Shown in pieces: positions 34,500 to 48,348 of a DNA stretch of 64,000 nt. The position numbers and the translations under genes were made by a program. The number at the start of each line of letters is the position of its first letter. Position 1 is the first letter of the stretch. The stretch is from Onthophagus taurus (Eukaryota; Arthropoda; Insecta; Coleoptera; Scarabaeidae): NCBI RefSeq assembly GCF_036711975.1, contig NC_091966.1, positions 5,649,501 through 5,713,500 on the forward strand. Reading direction: 5' to 3'. Under the pieces are notes generated by a model. The model was not told the DNA's origin. It ran no database searches and saw only the letters and a program-made list of their open reading frames with translations.

Positions 34500-37310
34500 T
34501 TAAAAATTAATTTTCATTACTCGATGTCTTTTAATCACTTGAAGTGGTTCCTGATTATATGGGCTTCACCCAATCAATATAGCATTAACTAATTCCCAAT
34601 AGACTCGAATTGTTCTGAACAGCTTTCCAATTGGTTCCTAACTATTTCAAATAACTCATTATTACTAGTTCTGAATTTATTTAGTTACTAACTGTTCGTG
34701 ATTAATCCGAATGGCCCCGAACGAGCTCAAATTTAATTTACTAAATTCTATTTCTTTCCGAATCACTTCCATTGACTCCTGATACCTTTTGAGGTAGTTA
34801 TAAATTACATCAAATATTTTAAAGCAATCTCCAATGATCAATTTAGGCCCAACTACTACTCAATATCATTCAAATTGCTTTTAACATCTTCAAATTCGTT
34901 CTAAACTACACTTAATAAATGATATTGTCTCTCGAATGTCTCCGAATTGCTTCCCAATGGCTGCATTAACTTTCCAAGTGATTCAGATGTATTCGATTTA
35001 TCTCAGAATGGTTGGAATCAACTCAAATTTATTTCAGTGGGTTTTAATTGCCTCCGAATAGCTTCAAAGGGTTCCTTATACTTTTTGTAATAGTTGCGAA
35101 TTACTTACAATGTTTTAGAGTGATTCCCAATGATCAATTTTGACTTAAATAACTTTTAATATCTTCAAATTGGTTTCGTGTTATTCTTAATAATTCATAT
35201 TTTCTCTGAACGTCTGTTAACTGCTTCCAAATGTTTTCCAATGGCTTCATTTGGTTTGCAATTGTCACCGAATAGTTTCTATTGCCTTTAAATAGCTTTT
35301 GTAATATGTAGTTACAAATTAAATTGAATATTTTAAAATATTGATTGCTCCAAATAAGTGTCAACTGCTTCAAATTGCTTCCCAACGACTTTATTTGCTT
35401 TCCAAGTGTTTCTTTCCAATTCTTATTAAATTAGCTCTATACGAGCTCAAAGTTATTTCAATGACTTCTAATTGCCCCGGATGGCTTCAATTGGCTTCTA
35501 ATATCTTTTACAGTAGTTACGAATTACAGAGAATGTTTTGAAATAATTCCCAATTATGAGTTTCGGTATAACTAACTTCCAATATCCTTGAATTTCTTAT
35601 AATATCTTAAAATTGCTTCCACATTCTTTTAATGTCTTAATTATTCTTACCTATTTGCAATTGCTTCCTAATAACTTTGTTTGATTCCCAACTATTCCAA
35701 ATTAACTCGAATGTCTTTAGATTGCTCATAGAATGGCTCAGAATGAGTTCAAATTTATAGCAAAGGCTTCTAATTGCTCCGAATGGCTTCCTTTGGTTTC
35801 TAATGCCTTTAAAATTTGTTACTAATTACTGAAAAAGATTTAGAATGATTCCCAACTGGACCCAAGCAACTTCAAATACCTTCGAATTGGTTTTGATATT
35901 TTCAAACTGCTTCCAAAGTACAGTTAATATCTCATTATTGCTCCGAATGGCTGTCATCTGATTCCGATTGGTTTCCATTGAATTTATTTATTTTCCGTGT
36001 GTTTCAAACTTATTAGTTTGCTCTGAGGATGGCTCCGAATAGCTCAAATTTATTTCAGTAGCTTATAATTGTCGAGAGTTTACTCCTAATGCCTTTTGTG
36101 GTAGTTTGGAATTTTCTCCGAATGACTGCTGTCAATTGCAACCATCTTTGCATTCTAATTATTCTTAATTTGTCCGAATGCCTCTCAATTGGTTCCAGAA
36201 TAGCTCCGAATGATCTCCAATCGATTGTTTTGGGGGTTCGAATTGTCGCCGAATAGCTACCATTAGCTCTTAACATCTTTTATATTTGTTACAAATCTTC
36301 TAATTGCTTCCCAATGACATTATTTAGTTTCCACCTATTCCTGATTGATCCAAACGCGTCTCGATTACACTCAGAATGACTCCAAATGGTTGTCATTCTA
36401 TCAAAATCATTTCTGTGATTTCATATTCTTTTCGAATGGATTCTAACAAATCTAATATTCTTTATAGCAGCAGAGAACTTTATCGAATATCTCGAAACGA
36501 TTTCCAAAGATCATTTTTGTTCCAACGAACTCTCAACAACTTCAAACTATTCTCAACATCTTAGAATTTCATCCAGTATGCTTTCAATCTGTCAGAATAC
36601 CTCACAATAACTTCCACTTAATTTCAATTACTTCCCAATGGATCCTGTTGGGTATTTGTTGCTAATTAGTTCTAGTGCTTCTTAATTGGTGTCAAAATGA
36701 CTTCGAATGACCTCCAATATATTTATTTCTTTTCCAATTGACGCCGAATATCTCCTAATGTTTTTTTATGGTAATTACGAGTTGTATTGAATGTTTCAAT
36801 GATCAATTTGTTCCCAAGTAACTCTTAATAGCTTTGTAATGCTTGTAACGTCTTCAAATGATTTCCAAACAATTTTTTATAACTCATAATTGCTCCGAAT
36901 GACTGTCAACTGCTTCTAATTGCCTTACAATGGTTACAATTGATTTCCAATTCTTCCTGATAAATTCGAACACGTCGCGACTGCACTCAGAACGGCTCCA
37001 AGTTACCTCAAATCTATTTCATTGGTTTCCAATTGTCCCCGAATAGCTTTCATTTTTTCCTCTTTTCTCCTAATACTTTTTGTAGTAATTACGAACTACA
37101 TCGAATGTTTTAAAATGATCGAACTACTACTGATAACTCATATTTGCTCCGAATGGCTTTCATCTGTTTCTAATTGCCTCCCAATGGCTTTCTTTCATTT
37201 CTAACTGTTCCTAACTAATCCGAATGCTTTTCGGTAACTCATTATGGTTTCGAATAACCTTGATTGTATTTCAGTGATAGTAGATTAACTAGTTTGGCTC
37301 TAACTGACTT
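34500..37310. repeat. Degenerate short-period array, family C (~2.8 kb)
   Basis: Words such as AATTGCTTCCAAATGG, GACTCCGAATGGCTTC, TTTTAAAATGATTCCCAATG and AATTTATTTCAGTGG recur at 12-35 bp spacing, with a looser supra-unit of several hundred bases. Units are strongly diverged. Nothing coding; short frames are chance products of the simple vocabulary. Confidence 0.75.
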
Positions 37311-37439
37311 CTAAGAGTTTTATTTTACATTGCTTTAAATTTTGCTGTATTTAAAAATAATGTCGATGACTTTACTTATTTTAGTCAACACAGGATGAAC
37401 AATACACACTACTTTGTCATTACAAAAGCTTATTTATAC

Positions 37440-38060
37440 CAATCTAATGACGTTGAGTAAATGCCAAAATATGTATTCTTATTCAAAGGAAAAGAATTTG
37501 TAAACGTTAATGTATCACGACTTCCTCAATATTATTCAAGCAATCGTGACAAAACCAAAAGTGTTCTTATTGCATATCGGGCTCGAATTGAGGTCATCCC
37601 AACAATACCCGTCAATCGCAATGCCAACACACCGAGAAGAAAAGAAGATCGGGAAGGCGTTCAACGTGTGACCCGATTTTCGGGGCGCGTCGCGACGTAC
37701 GTCGTCGCTTGGTCCATAGCCGATGTGCGCGCAACCTTGAAAACGGTGCGCTCGGCGTCGCGACGCCAAAACTCGGCCGTTCTCGGCGAGTCTCTCAAGC
37801 CAGTCAAACGGCTGACTTCGGCCGACGCCGATCGTCGTCAGCGTCATCAACATTAAGTAGTCTTATCAGTTGTACCGTCTCACCGGATGATGACGCTCGA
37901 TTTTCTTCTTAACCCGTGGCACCATACAGTGTGATGACGACCAGATGACAACGCTGTGTGCATGGCATGCTGTGAACTGCGGATAGACAATGCCCGTGAG
38001 CACGGGGTCACTTGGGGAACCTCGCGCCAAGCGCTGCAAGCACTGCGACGGTAATGACAT
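37440..38060 (+). promoter_or_regulatory. GC-rich leader-like island
   Basis: This block is strikingly GC- and CpG-rich (for example GGGGCGCGTCGCGACGTACG near 37682) between two AT-rich regions. Open frames run on both strands, as expected from composition. It ends in the candidate first exon at 37990. A promoter or long 5' leader of an unidentified gene is the simplest reading. Confidence 0.4.
37990..38050 (+). CDS. Candidate first coding exon of an unidentified gene
   Basis: An ATG at 37990 opens 20 codons reading MPVSTGSLGEPRAKRCKHCD plus one base, then GTAATGAC, an acceptable splice donor. Arg/Lys and paired Cys are suggestive of a nuclear protein, but I do not recognise it. The GC-rich leader upstream and abrupt AT-rich sequence after the donor fit a first exon with a long first intron. 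No downstream exon could be found here, so this remains a hypothesis. Confidence 0.3.
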
Positions 38061-39960
38061 GACTATGGTGGTTGTTGTTGTTTGTTGTTGGTTTTTTATT
38101 TTCTTGGAGTGATGAACACAAGTTGTGGGAAATATGTTTCAAGAAGATAGACGAAGACCTTATGCTATCTAAATAACATGTTTTTTTGTTTTGCTAATAA
38201 ATGATATTGCTAACTGAATGCTCACTTATAACCAAGTCCTTTATGCTCCTTAATTAATTAATGTATTTACTAATGTATCAATACAATAATGTTTTTTTTA
38301 GAATGTTGATGTGCTGTAATCACTGTAATAACTAAAAGGATAACAAGATTTCTTTATATTATTAAATAAGAAATTCTTATATGTTTTTGTGAGCTTGTTG
38401 AATTAGATTCATTCAATTACTACTATCTAACGAAATTCTGTCGCAATACAAGAGACTCCATCCACGACATCGTTAGAGAATGTGTGCCGTATATAAATAG
38501 AGGTCCTAAGATAGCGTTAGCGTCTCCTCTTTGACAACGAGCCATACTACTACTGTTCATTGTCCTTCTCTTCGAACGTTTGTTTTGTACGAGTTCCACC
38601 AACCCCTTTATTTTGCCCAAAATGTATCTGATTTCTGGAACTTATAATGAGTGAATTATGCGGGAACGCGGCGTATTTGTTTATTTTGGGCCGGTTTGTT
38701 TGGCTGTCAGGTGGGTTTATTTTCGGACGACGCGCTAAATATATGATTGATATGTTGGTCACAGAGGCGGGTGAATCATACGGAGAAAGCTGTGGATTTG
38801 TAGATGTGTGTGTTTTTACGTGGCGACATAATTTCGAAAAGTTGCCAGCTGAAACCCCTTTCATTTAATGTTTGTTACCAATTACTCAATCGCGAAGGAT
38901 ATGACAAATTATGCTTTTTACGTGATATATCTTTTTTAATTAGGTATTAAAAGAGCTTTGACCCGATCGCGCACGTTACACACCACATCCCTACTAATTA
39001 ATATTTACAAAACCGTCTCGGAGTTGTTAACAATACGAGTCTGGCGGTCATTAGAATTGTAAAATAATCAAACCTGCGCTGCTTTTTTATCGTGGTGGTA
39101 AAATTAACGAGTTAGTCCGATTCAGCACCGCGTTCGTTCGAATTCTTATGAATAATACAAGCGATACGCTCGAAGAATTGCCATCAAATCAGCATTGGTT
39201 TTTCGAACAAAAAGTACATTTCTAAAATCGCAATACATTTAAACTGAGACGAATAAAAGAAATAAATTACCCGGCGTAAAAATGCAATTACCTTCTTCGC
39301 CACAAATCCCGATACGTAACTTGCTTATCGTCCACGTCCGAAGGCATAACGTTCCATGAAACGACTCTCCGCGCGATAATTACTTTATCCAATTATAATC
39401 GGGGATTTATAACGCTCCATCCGAAGCTGGGCACCCGTCATGTTTAATTTATTAGACGCGACCTGTCATCGGGCAGCGCGATCACTTTCTTCGCCGTTAT
39501 TAAATTTCATGAATATATGGAACAGTTTATTGCTACCCCGTCCAATTATGTGCCCATTAATTCCACTCGATTGGTCCACAGACATGAAAGCGAAAAGGGC
39601 TTTTCGTGATCCCTTCTTTGTTCGTGCGCGCAACCAGGTGGTGAAATGATATACAACGTGGTTTGTATTAGACTATTAGTTCTTGTCCGCACGATGATGG
39701 ACGAGATTTCCATTTACGGTGTTTTTCTATATTTGTGATGGTCATAAATCATTTATTGGATGTTGTCGTATATGTCGTTATAATTATGGTAATACTGGAG
39801 ATAACGTGATACATTTGGCGCTATCAAAACCATCTACAATATGTTGGAGATAATAATTCAATTACACTGACGTATCGATTAAAGTAATTACGTGTTATTA
39901 TAAGAGAGTAATATGTGGGAAATCGATACTCTTAAATCTAATTAAATACAAGTAAATAAT
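38060..39960. other. Unique DNA with CpG-richer islands
   Basis: 38430-38880 and 38950-39660 are CpG-richer and repeat-free. Open frames (for example 38550-38864 on the - strand, 39440-39649 on the + strand) show no recognisable domain. Likely noncoding, perhaps regulatory. Confidence 0.3.
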
Positions 39961-42080
39961 TTGTTCATTCTTTATAATAACAACATATTTTGCTCAAGTA
40001 TCGCTTCATACTCAGCCTGGAAATTCTTTCTTTATCTATATTCTTACTTATGACTTAAATATTAGTTCCTATTTTTGCGACATAGTTTAGGTATTTAGCA
40101 ATATAGGTACCACATTTACTCGTAGTAATACTACGCTGACTATTTTTCCAAAAAGACTATAAACTTTTTACAACCTTTTCGCAGTCCTTGATTTTTTACA
40201 GGACTGTTGCCAAAGTTTCCCAAATAAATCTGGATATAAGTTCCTGGATATCGTTAAAAATTCCTGAGATAACCCCGTCTACCTTTGAAAATACCATGTA
40301 ATCCCTAGAAATTACGCATTAACTCTCCGAAGATATTCCTAGATATCCTTAAAAACCTTTGAAAGCATCCTAACAATCCCTGAATATTTTTGTAAAAATT
40401 CAGAACTTTTCTGTAAATCCCAGGATATGTTTACAAATTCCTAGACATCACAGCAAAACTTTAGAAAATTATTTTCTAAGAATATCTAGAATTCTTAGAA
40501 ATTTATGATATCTTTAAGCATCTACAGAAATCTTTGAAAATTTAATTTAATGCTTTAGGATGTCCTTTAACATCTTTGCAAATCCTTAAACGTGACCTTT
40601 AAATATCTTAAGAAGTATTTAAAAATTAATAGATATGTTTGAAATCCCACAATAATCTTTAAAAATGATCTAGAAAGTCTTTAAAGATCTTTAAAGGTCT
40701 TTAAAGGTCTTTAAAGATTCCTTTAATGCATTTGTAAGTCTTTAAACAAATCTTAGGAAACATTTAGAAATTAAAAGATAACTCAGAAATTCCACAGAAA
40801 TTTTTAAATATGATTTGAAACCTCGTAGTAAATCTTTTGAAATTTTCTGAAAGTCATTTAGAGTATTCTGAAAATCTCTAGAGTTATCTTTAGAAATTCC
40901 TGAATATGGTCGGAAACTCTTTGTAATTCCATATAAATCTTTGAAAATGATATGAAAATCGCAGGAAATTTATTTTAAATACTTTAATGTGTTTGACAAT
41001 CTTTGGACAAATCTAGATGTCTTCGGTAATCTTTAGAATTTTTTTGGAACTCATTTCACAACATTACTTAAGTCCTCAAAAGACTCCTGAAAAGCCATTA
41101 GCATCTTTGCAAATCCTAAAAAGTGCTCTGGTACTACTAAGAGTTACCTGAGAAGATCCTGCATATTGTTAAAACCTCCTGAGATAACCCCGTCTACTTT
41201 TAAAAATACCGTGTAATCCCTAGAAATTACGCATTAACTCTCCGAAGATAATCCTGGATATCTTTAAAAAGTTTTAAAAGCATTCGGAAAATCCCTGAAT
41301 ATTTTTGTAAAAATTCAGAAGTTTTCTGAAAATCCCAGGATGTGTTTAGAAATTCCTGGACATCATAGCAAATCTTTAGAAAACTAGTTTCGAAGAATAT
41401 CCAGCATTCTTACAAATTTATGGAAAATCTTAAGAAACATTTAGATATTAATAAATAATCTTTAAGCATCTACAGAAATCTTTGAAAATTTAATTTAATG
41501 CTTTAGGGAGTCCTTTAACATCTTTGCAAATCCCTAAAAGTGCTATGGAAATCCTAAGAGTTATCTAAGAAGTTTCTAGATATCGTTAAAAACTCTTGAG
41601 ATAACCTCTTCTACTTTTGAAAATACCGTGTAATCCCTAGAAATTACGCATTAACTCTCCGGAGATATTCCTGGACATCTTTAAAAACCTTTAAAAGCAT
41701 TCGGAAAATCCCTGAATATTTTTGTAAAAATTTGTTCATTTTTTATAATAACATAATATTTTGCTCAAGTATCGGTTCACACTCAGTCTTGAAATTCTTT
41801 CTTTGTCTATATTCTTATCTTTTGCACGGTTTTGCGGGTTGATTTGACTTAACTATTAGTTTGTAGTCTTTGATATTTTATAGAATTTTCCGTTCCTATT
41901 TAGTTGTGTAGTTTAGGTTTATTAGCATTATATAGTTTAGGTATTTAGCAATATAGGTACCACATTTACTCGTAGTAATACTACGCCGACTATTTTTCCA
42001 AAAAGTCTATAAACTTTTTACAACCTTTTCGCAGTCCTTGATTTTTTACAGGACTGTTGCCAAAGTTTCCCAAACAAACT
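39958..42080 (+). repeat. ~1.77-kb direct segmental duplication, partial
   Basis: A block at about 39960-40225 (TTTGCTCAAGTATCG, ATATAGGTACCACATTTACT, ACAGGACTGTTGCCAAAGTT) recurs at 41728-42080 with the same order and some insertions. Between them, GAGATAACCCCGTCTAC-containing blocks at 40266 and 41181 and a related one at 41598 are also repeated, so the segment grew by several rounds of duplication. Confidence 0.75.
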
Positions 42081-44930
42081 GCAAAATTTGCACAATAAAA
42101 CGCTTTGGCGACTCAAAACATCCACACTTTTTTACTCTGAAAGAAATTAATCTTTAGACAATTTAAAGTTTATCACTTTCGTCTTGGATGTAAAAATACA
42201 AAAGTCAGAGACTACAGTAGTTTATCACGATTGTTTGGTCGCTTTTCAAAGGTAAACATTTCTACATTTCTAAGAATTATTTTTGGATTTCAAGGTTCTT
42301 TCTAAGCGCACATTATTCATATTAAATAATCAAATTCTTCTATTGGTCTTTTTTATTCAAAATTTGACGTGGTCTTATTTGGGTTTCTTACTTTCTGATC
42401 ATTATAGGATAAGATGCAGTTTTGTAGTGATAAAATTTGTCTAATTAATAACTACTTGTTTATAATCTTGGATTTTTACAGGATGATTTTCCAATAAAAA
42501 TGTTTTGATTTTAGTCTAACTTTAGAGCTTAGCTTCTTGTTGTGTTCTCCACATTTTTTATTTCCATTCCTTACCCTTTTGGAGGGTTTCTGCCTTCTTA
42601 AGCATACAGGACAGTTTTATTTTTAACATTACACGTTCTTGCTTTCAAAATAGGGATGACGAGATTCTTATTGTTATTGATATGTGGTCATCTGGAAATT
42701 CTTGGAAATGCTATGAAATCTCTAGAAATGACTTGATATCATTCTGATGATATTTCTGGATATCTTTAAATGTTTTCTTACTTGGACATTTTTGCAAATT
42801 CTCAGAAATTTTCTGAAATCTGGAAAAAATTACGGGTTGGGTTGGGTTACATTAAAATCCTGGAAAACCTTTATAAATCTTAGGAAACATTTAGAAATTA
42901 AAAAATGTCTTTGGTAATCCTTAGAAGTTTCCTGAAAATCTTTGCAAATCTTAAAGTGCTTTGGAAATACCAAGTGCTATCTTTAGAAGCTCCTAAATAT
43001 CGTTGGAAACTCATGGAAAATCTTGCCTATTGTTCAGAATCTTTGATATACCACAAAATATCATATATTACTAGATATTTTTGGAAATCCTAAACTTCTT
43101 TGAAATTGCTAATTATCTTTGCGTAATCTTTCGAAGTAATCTGAAAACTTTTGCGAATCTTTTGTGTAATCCTGAGGGATTTCCAGGACATCAAAAAGCT
43201 TCAGGAAATCGTTTTAGAATCTTTACACAAATTTTCTGTAAATTCCCTGACATCTTTACAAAACCTTAAAAGTGCTCTAGAATTATAAAGAGTTATCTTA
43301 AGAAGTTCTTAGTTATCGTTGGACATTCATCGAAAGCTCTGCGCAGTTTTAAAAATCTGGGAAATACCATGTAGTCTTTGAAAATCATCCTAAAGTGTTT
43401 CGAAATTTGCTAATTATCGTTTTGAAGATATTTCTGGACTTTTTAAAATTCTTTGCAAATTCTTAGAAGTTTTCAAAAATCGTGAGAAGATTCTAGAATG
43501 TCTTTAAAAGTTTCTGATGTCATTGCAAAACTTTGAAAAACCCGGAATATTTTTGGAAATCTTGCGAAAATTTCTTGAAAACCATCTTTGAAACTCCACA
43601 AAAATCTTTTGAAATCTCTTGAAAATCCTTTGACATCTTTGGAAACTTTTAGAAACCTCTGCTTAGTTTTGAAAATCTTGGAAACCCATGAAAACTTTAA
43701 AAATTATTAGATATCGTTGAAAATACTTCTAAAATCTTAAACATCTTTAAAAATTACTGATCGTTTTCGAAGATATTCCTGGATATATTTAAAAATCTTT
43801 AGAAGTAATTTGAAAATCCTTGATCATCTTTGCAAGTCCTCTAAAGATTTCTAAAATCCTAAATAAATCCCGTTATATTATTAGAAATTCCTGAATATTA
43901 TTGCGAAACGACATTTTTTAAAATCTTGGGAAACCTTTGAAAATCTCAGAAATGCCATAGACATCTTTGAGCATGATCTGAAAACTCGCAGGAAATCTTT
44001 TGAAATTCTGCAATGCTTTTGAAAATTCTTTGACAAGCCAAATGCGTTTGATAATTTTTAAAAATTGTCTGAAAATTCTTTAAGGCATTCTAGAAATCTC
44101 TAGAGTCATCTTCGATATCGTCGACAACTCTTAGAAAATCTTGGAAAACCTTTGAAATTCCATACAAGTTTTTGAAAATGATATGAAAACTTTCAGGAAA
44201 TTTTTGAAATACTTTAATCCGTTTGCAAAATCTATGGACAAATCTAGATGTCTTTGTTAATCTTTTAAAATTTTCTGACAATCCTTTGATATCTTTACGT
44301 AAATCTTCAAAAGTCCTCTGAGAGTTATCTAAGGTTTTGGACATCGCCAGAAACTCCTGCGATAAACCTGCATACTTTTGAAAATTTTGGAAATACTATA
44401 TACTCTCAGAAGATATTCCTGGATATCTTTAAAATTTTTTGTAAGTAACCTGAAAATCCCAGAATACTTTTGCAAAAATTCAGAAGTTTTCTGAAAATTC
44501 CAGGAAGTGTTTAGAAATTAATGGATATCGTAGCAATACCTTAGGATTATCCTTTCTTAGAAATTTTTGGAAAATCTTAACAAACATTAAGAAATTAATA
44601 GATATTTTTTTAAAGGATCAACAGAAATCTTTGAAAATTTAATTTAAGTGCTCTGAATATCCTAAGAGAGTTGAGTACTACTAGATAATTCTGCTTTCTG
44701 CTAAAAAATGTAAACATTCCACGAAACCTTTAGAATTTTTTAGAGGTATTTGAATATTTTTAAAAATTCTTTGCAAATCTTCTGAAAATGGTAGGATATG
44801 TATAGAAATATATGAACGTCTTTGGAAATTCCAAAAACTTCCGATATTTTTGGAATTCTCTGAAATTTTAGACTTTATGTTCTTGAAGATTTGCAGGTTT
44901 AAAGCTTCATTGGAAAATTGTTTTTTCAAA
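40200..44930. repeat. Degenerate short-period array, family A (~4.7 kb, - orientation)
   Basis: Recurring words such as GGATATCTTTAAAAA, CTTTGAAAATCC, AAATCTTAGGAAAC and ATTCCTGGATATC appear at about 20-35 bp spacing. Interrupted by ordinary sequence at about 41730-42650. Read on the - strand the words become TTTTTAAAGATATCC and GGATTTTCAAAG, the vocabulary of the array inside the element at 3.7-5.1 kb. Confidence 0.75.
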
Positions 44931-45600
44931 TCACATTGATAAGAAATTCAATGTTACAATATCTACCATCTGGAACTTTGCCAGCATCAGATTACAGAAT
45001 GAATTATTATACAATTCATATGCCAGTTATCTCAGTTAATCTCAGTGTTATCTCATGATCTGGGTTTTTGAAATTCAGCTTTATATTTCATCGAATTTTT
45101 GCAAAAATCTTCTGTAAATTTTTCCAATGAGAATCTTCCGATGATTTTTTTTTGGCAACGAGGAAAACCAAAAACATTCTTCGAAGATTATTAACCTCCC
45201 TCCATATCTAAAGGAATGTTTGTAGCTGAATTACTTTTAGTTTTTTTATTGAGACGTTAATAATCCGTAAATATTGATCCCTTGGCTGAAATCCCATTCG
45301 TAATTTTAATGTCCCTGTAAATGTTCAACCGCCAGATGTTGTCTTCAATCACTTTCTTTCATTGGGGCCAAGCAAATCTTTTCTAACCTAACAATTAGAT
45401 ACCAGAAGTAGATTTGGTTGAAGATCCTACATTCTTTATTGCTTCAATTTGAAAGTTTATCGTGCAACTTTTCCAATTTCTTTGCTGACTTACTGATTGA
45501 TGTTGGAGGTTAAAGATTTATCTTCAGCATTCTTCTCATCATCTCTTATTGACATTTTTTCTTCATTTCTTCTATTCACACTTTTTTTTTTAACAATAAT
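44930..45600. other. AT-rich spacer
   Basis: No gene, terminal repeat or clear array is visible. Confidence 0.4.
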
Positions 45601-46140
45601 AACTTTATAAATCCAAGATCAAGTTCAACAATAAACCCCCCTACGTAAATCAAACCGAAAATAACAATTATATAACAGCAACGAAAAAAAATGTTGATGG
45701 CGCGTTAAGTGCGACGTTCAGACAAAGATTACAGTCTTGGCAAGCGAAATTGTGTAAATACCGATAACTCTTTCCGGCTCACTTGTTTGGGTCATAACGT
45801 TTTCGTACCACCAAAGTTATCCTTTATTTTTAACCCGGGCGCTCGGAATACCTGAGAGACGGTAGCTTTGCCGTAGTTACTGCTGGTTTCGGTTTGTTTA
45901 CGCTTCGACCGACGTCAGTTTGACGTGGTTTTAATGGAGTTGTGACGACATCGCGAAAAGTTACTGAAAACGGATGGAAATGGTGATTCACGTCTGGCGG
46001 CGGCGGCGGCGACGGTGGCTCGCTGTTTTTAGTCTCTGGAAAAGTCAGGGCAAAATTTACTAACCGGTTCGAAATGAACCGTTTGCCAGAAGTTGTTTTA
46101 TTTCTCACGCCAAGTGTTCAATTTATCATCGCCGGCCATT
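45600..46140. other. CpG-richer island with a GGC run
   Basis: 45680-46140 is GC-richer and includes a short GGCGGCGGCGGCGG run (about 45995). A 92-codon - strand frame (45830-46108) is rich in Pro and Thr and has no recognised domain. Its Pro run is just the reverse of the GGC repeat. Confidence 0.3.
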
Positions 46141-48345
46141 GCGATGGTTTTGCTTTTGACTAATAACGTTCGAAAACGATGTTGTACATTCAAGTGCTTC
46201 TTTATACACTCTATTGTTGAGTAGTTAATACCAGATGACTCATATGAATGGTTTTCATTCATGATTTAGATTAAAAACGAGAAAGTGGATTTGAAAATTT
46301 GTGCGAGTGAAAGTAGGTTTATATAAATTTAGAATTTTACTACCTACATAATTTTTTTGATAAATTTAATCCATATCTCTTATGTGACTCATCGATAACC
46401 CAAAAAAAAAGTATAAACTTAAAAATATAAAAGCCTCGCATAAAATCTATTTGAATACTCGGTGATGTGGAATTTGATTCGATTTCACATCATTAACTCA
46501 ATTTTCCAATTAAAACCATCAAACTGTTATCGAATGCACAAATGAATTTCTGCGAAACTGTGATATCTCATTGCGTACGGTTTTACTAGTTTCATTTGGG
46601 TTTTGTGGCTTTGCCGACCTCTTTGTTACAAACACAGCAAATGTCGACGACAAACTTTATTTACGTAGCCTTGTGATTATCGACAGGTGTATTGTTAACT
46701 CCGTTGTTACATAAATTGTAATCTGGAATTACAACCACCGTCCTGCTGTGGATTTACATGGTTCAATTGACGTCATCCCGATAACAATAACGATATATCC
46801 CTATATATACCAACGGTTATATAAAGTTTTTGATCAAAAAAACTTTAACCAGATAATTAGAACAAAAATGTGAATTTGTGTGTTAACACCTGTTTGGCCC
46901 AATTAAGATGACATCGTAAGTTGGCTAATTACATAAAGTTTTATGTTTTAAAACGATCAGAAATAAGGGATTTTTTTTGGAATGAGTCACGCTTAAATTA
47001 CATTGGTCTATGTTTGAAATCAGTTTTATTTTATTACACATGATGATTTAAACTAAATTTAAATTTGGCACAAAATATGTTTGCGAGAATATTTCATAAA
47101 ATTTCACCTTAGGAATTCATATTTTTCGTTAGGTGTTTATACATTTTAGTTCATAAGTGATATTACATGACACAACTACTTACCTTGATGGTAGGATTTG
47201 AATGAATCAAGACGCGAGAAAAATTTGAATTGTTAAAGATACCAAAATAATTCTAAAATGTTTAAAGGAGAAAATCCTTGTTTTAGAATTTCGTGGTGTT
47301 GTGCCAGTTCCGATTCGATTCGTATTATTTAATGGACCGGTTTATGACCATATATACAAACACACCTTTTTGAATCACCGATGTATTTATGATTCGCGTT
47401 TTAGATGCGTTAGAAACGTTTTAAAAATTTCAAAGATTTCAACGTGCTGGCTATAATTCTTACTCATTCAGCTGAATAACTCGGTAACCGGTTTATAATA
47501 AATTTTTTGCCGAAGCTTTAAACTAAATATTTATCTCCCCCGACTTCTAAAATTGGGGCAAATGCCAATAAAAAAAATATTGAATGAATCTTTATACCGT
47601 GCAAGATGATATTTAAAATAAACCATAATCTTCACGTTCACTTTTTAAATTATTAAAAATATAACCCAAAGAATTTTTTTCAAGGTTTTCGTTTAGTTTA
47701 GTTAATTTACTTTGTTTATCCATTAAGGCTAAGGCTTGTTGCTTTTCTTCTTTCTTCTGCAAATTACGCTAGTGTTTTTCTTTGATGATCCCAAACGGTT
47801 AGTCAACACCGTATTTCCATTTCGGTTAATATAAATATATAAGGTAAAAATGATGACCGTTAAGTTGTCTGACCTTAAACTTTTCAGAATAAACAAATAC
47901 ATTTTTTTTTGGTGGGATTTTGATTTACTAAATATTGGAATTCCTTCGATTGATCTTTATGCAATGTGTTTACATCATTGTTAACTTTATCTAAATTGTT
48001 TAGTCTTCGAAACTTTCATTCTTTCGCGATTAACACGTTTAAATTTGTACAGGATATGAATCGTAATTTAATGGTTTAATTGTCTGCGATGTGTAATGAA
48101 ACAAGTATTCAGAAATACCTCCTTTATTGCTTGTATCTCGCTTATTGGCTCATTTTATTCGCCCATAATTTTTGAACTTTGTATATAGTCATTATTAAAT
48201 GTTGTTATAACCAAAATAGCAATTATTCGACTATCTTACTATCTAGAACTCGGTAGAAATTTGAGTACTGGAAACTATTAAACCAAGTACTATTACAGAA
48301 AAGCTTTTATTATCCTAGAATGGACATAGTGATTTAATTCAATCT
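46140..48345. other. Unique AT-rich DNA, nothing recognised
   Basis: No coding frame, repeat or terminal structure was identified. Confidence 0.4.
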
Positions 48346-48348
48346 TAA

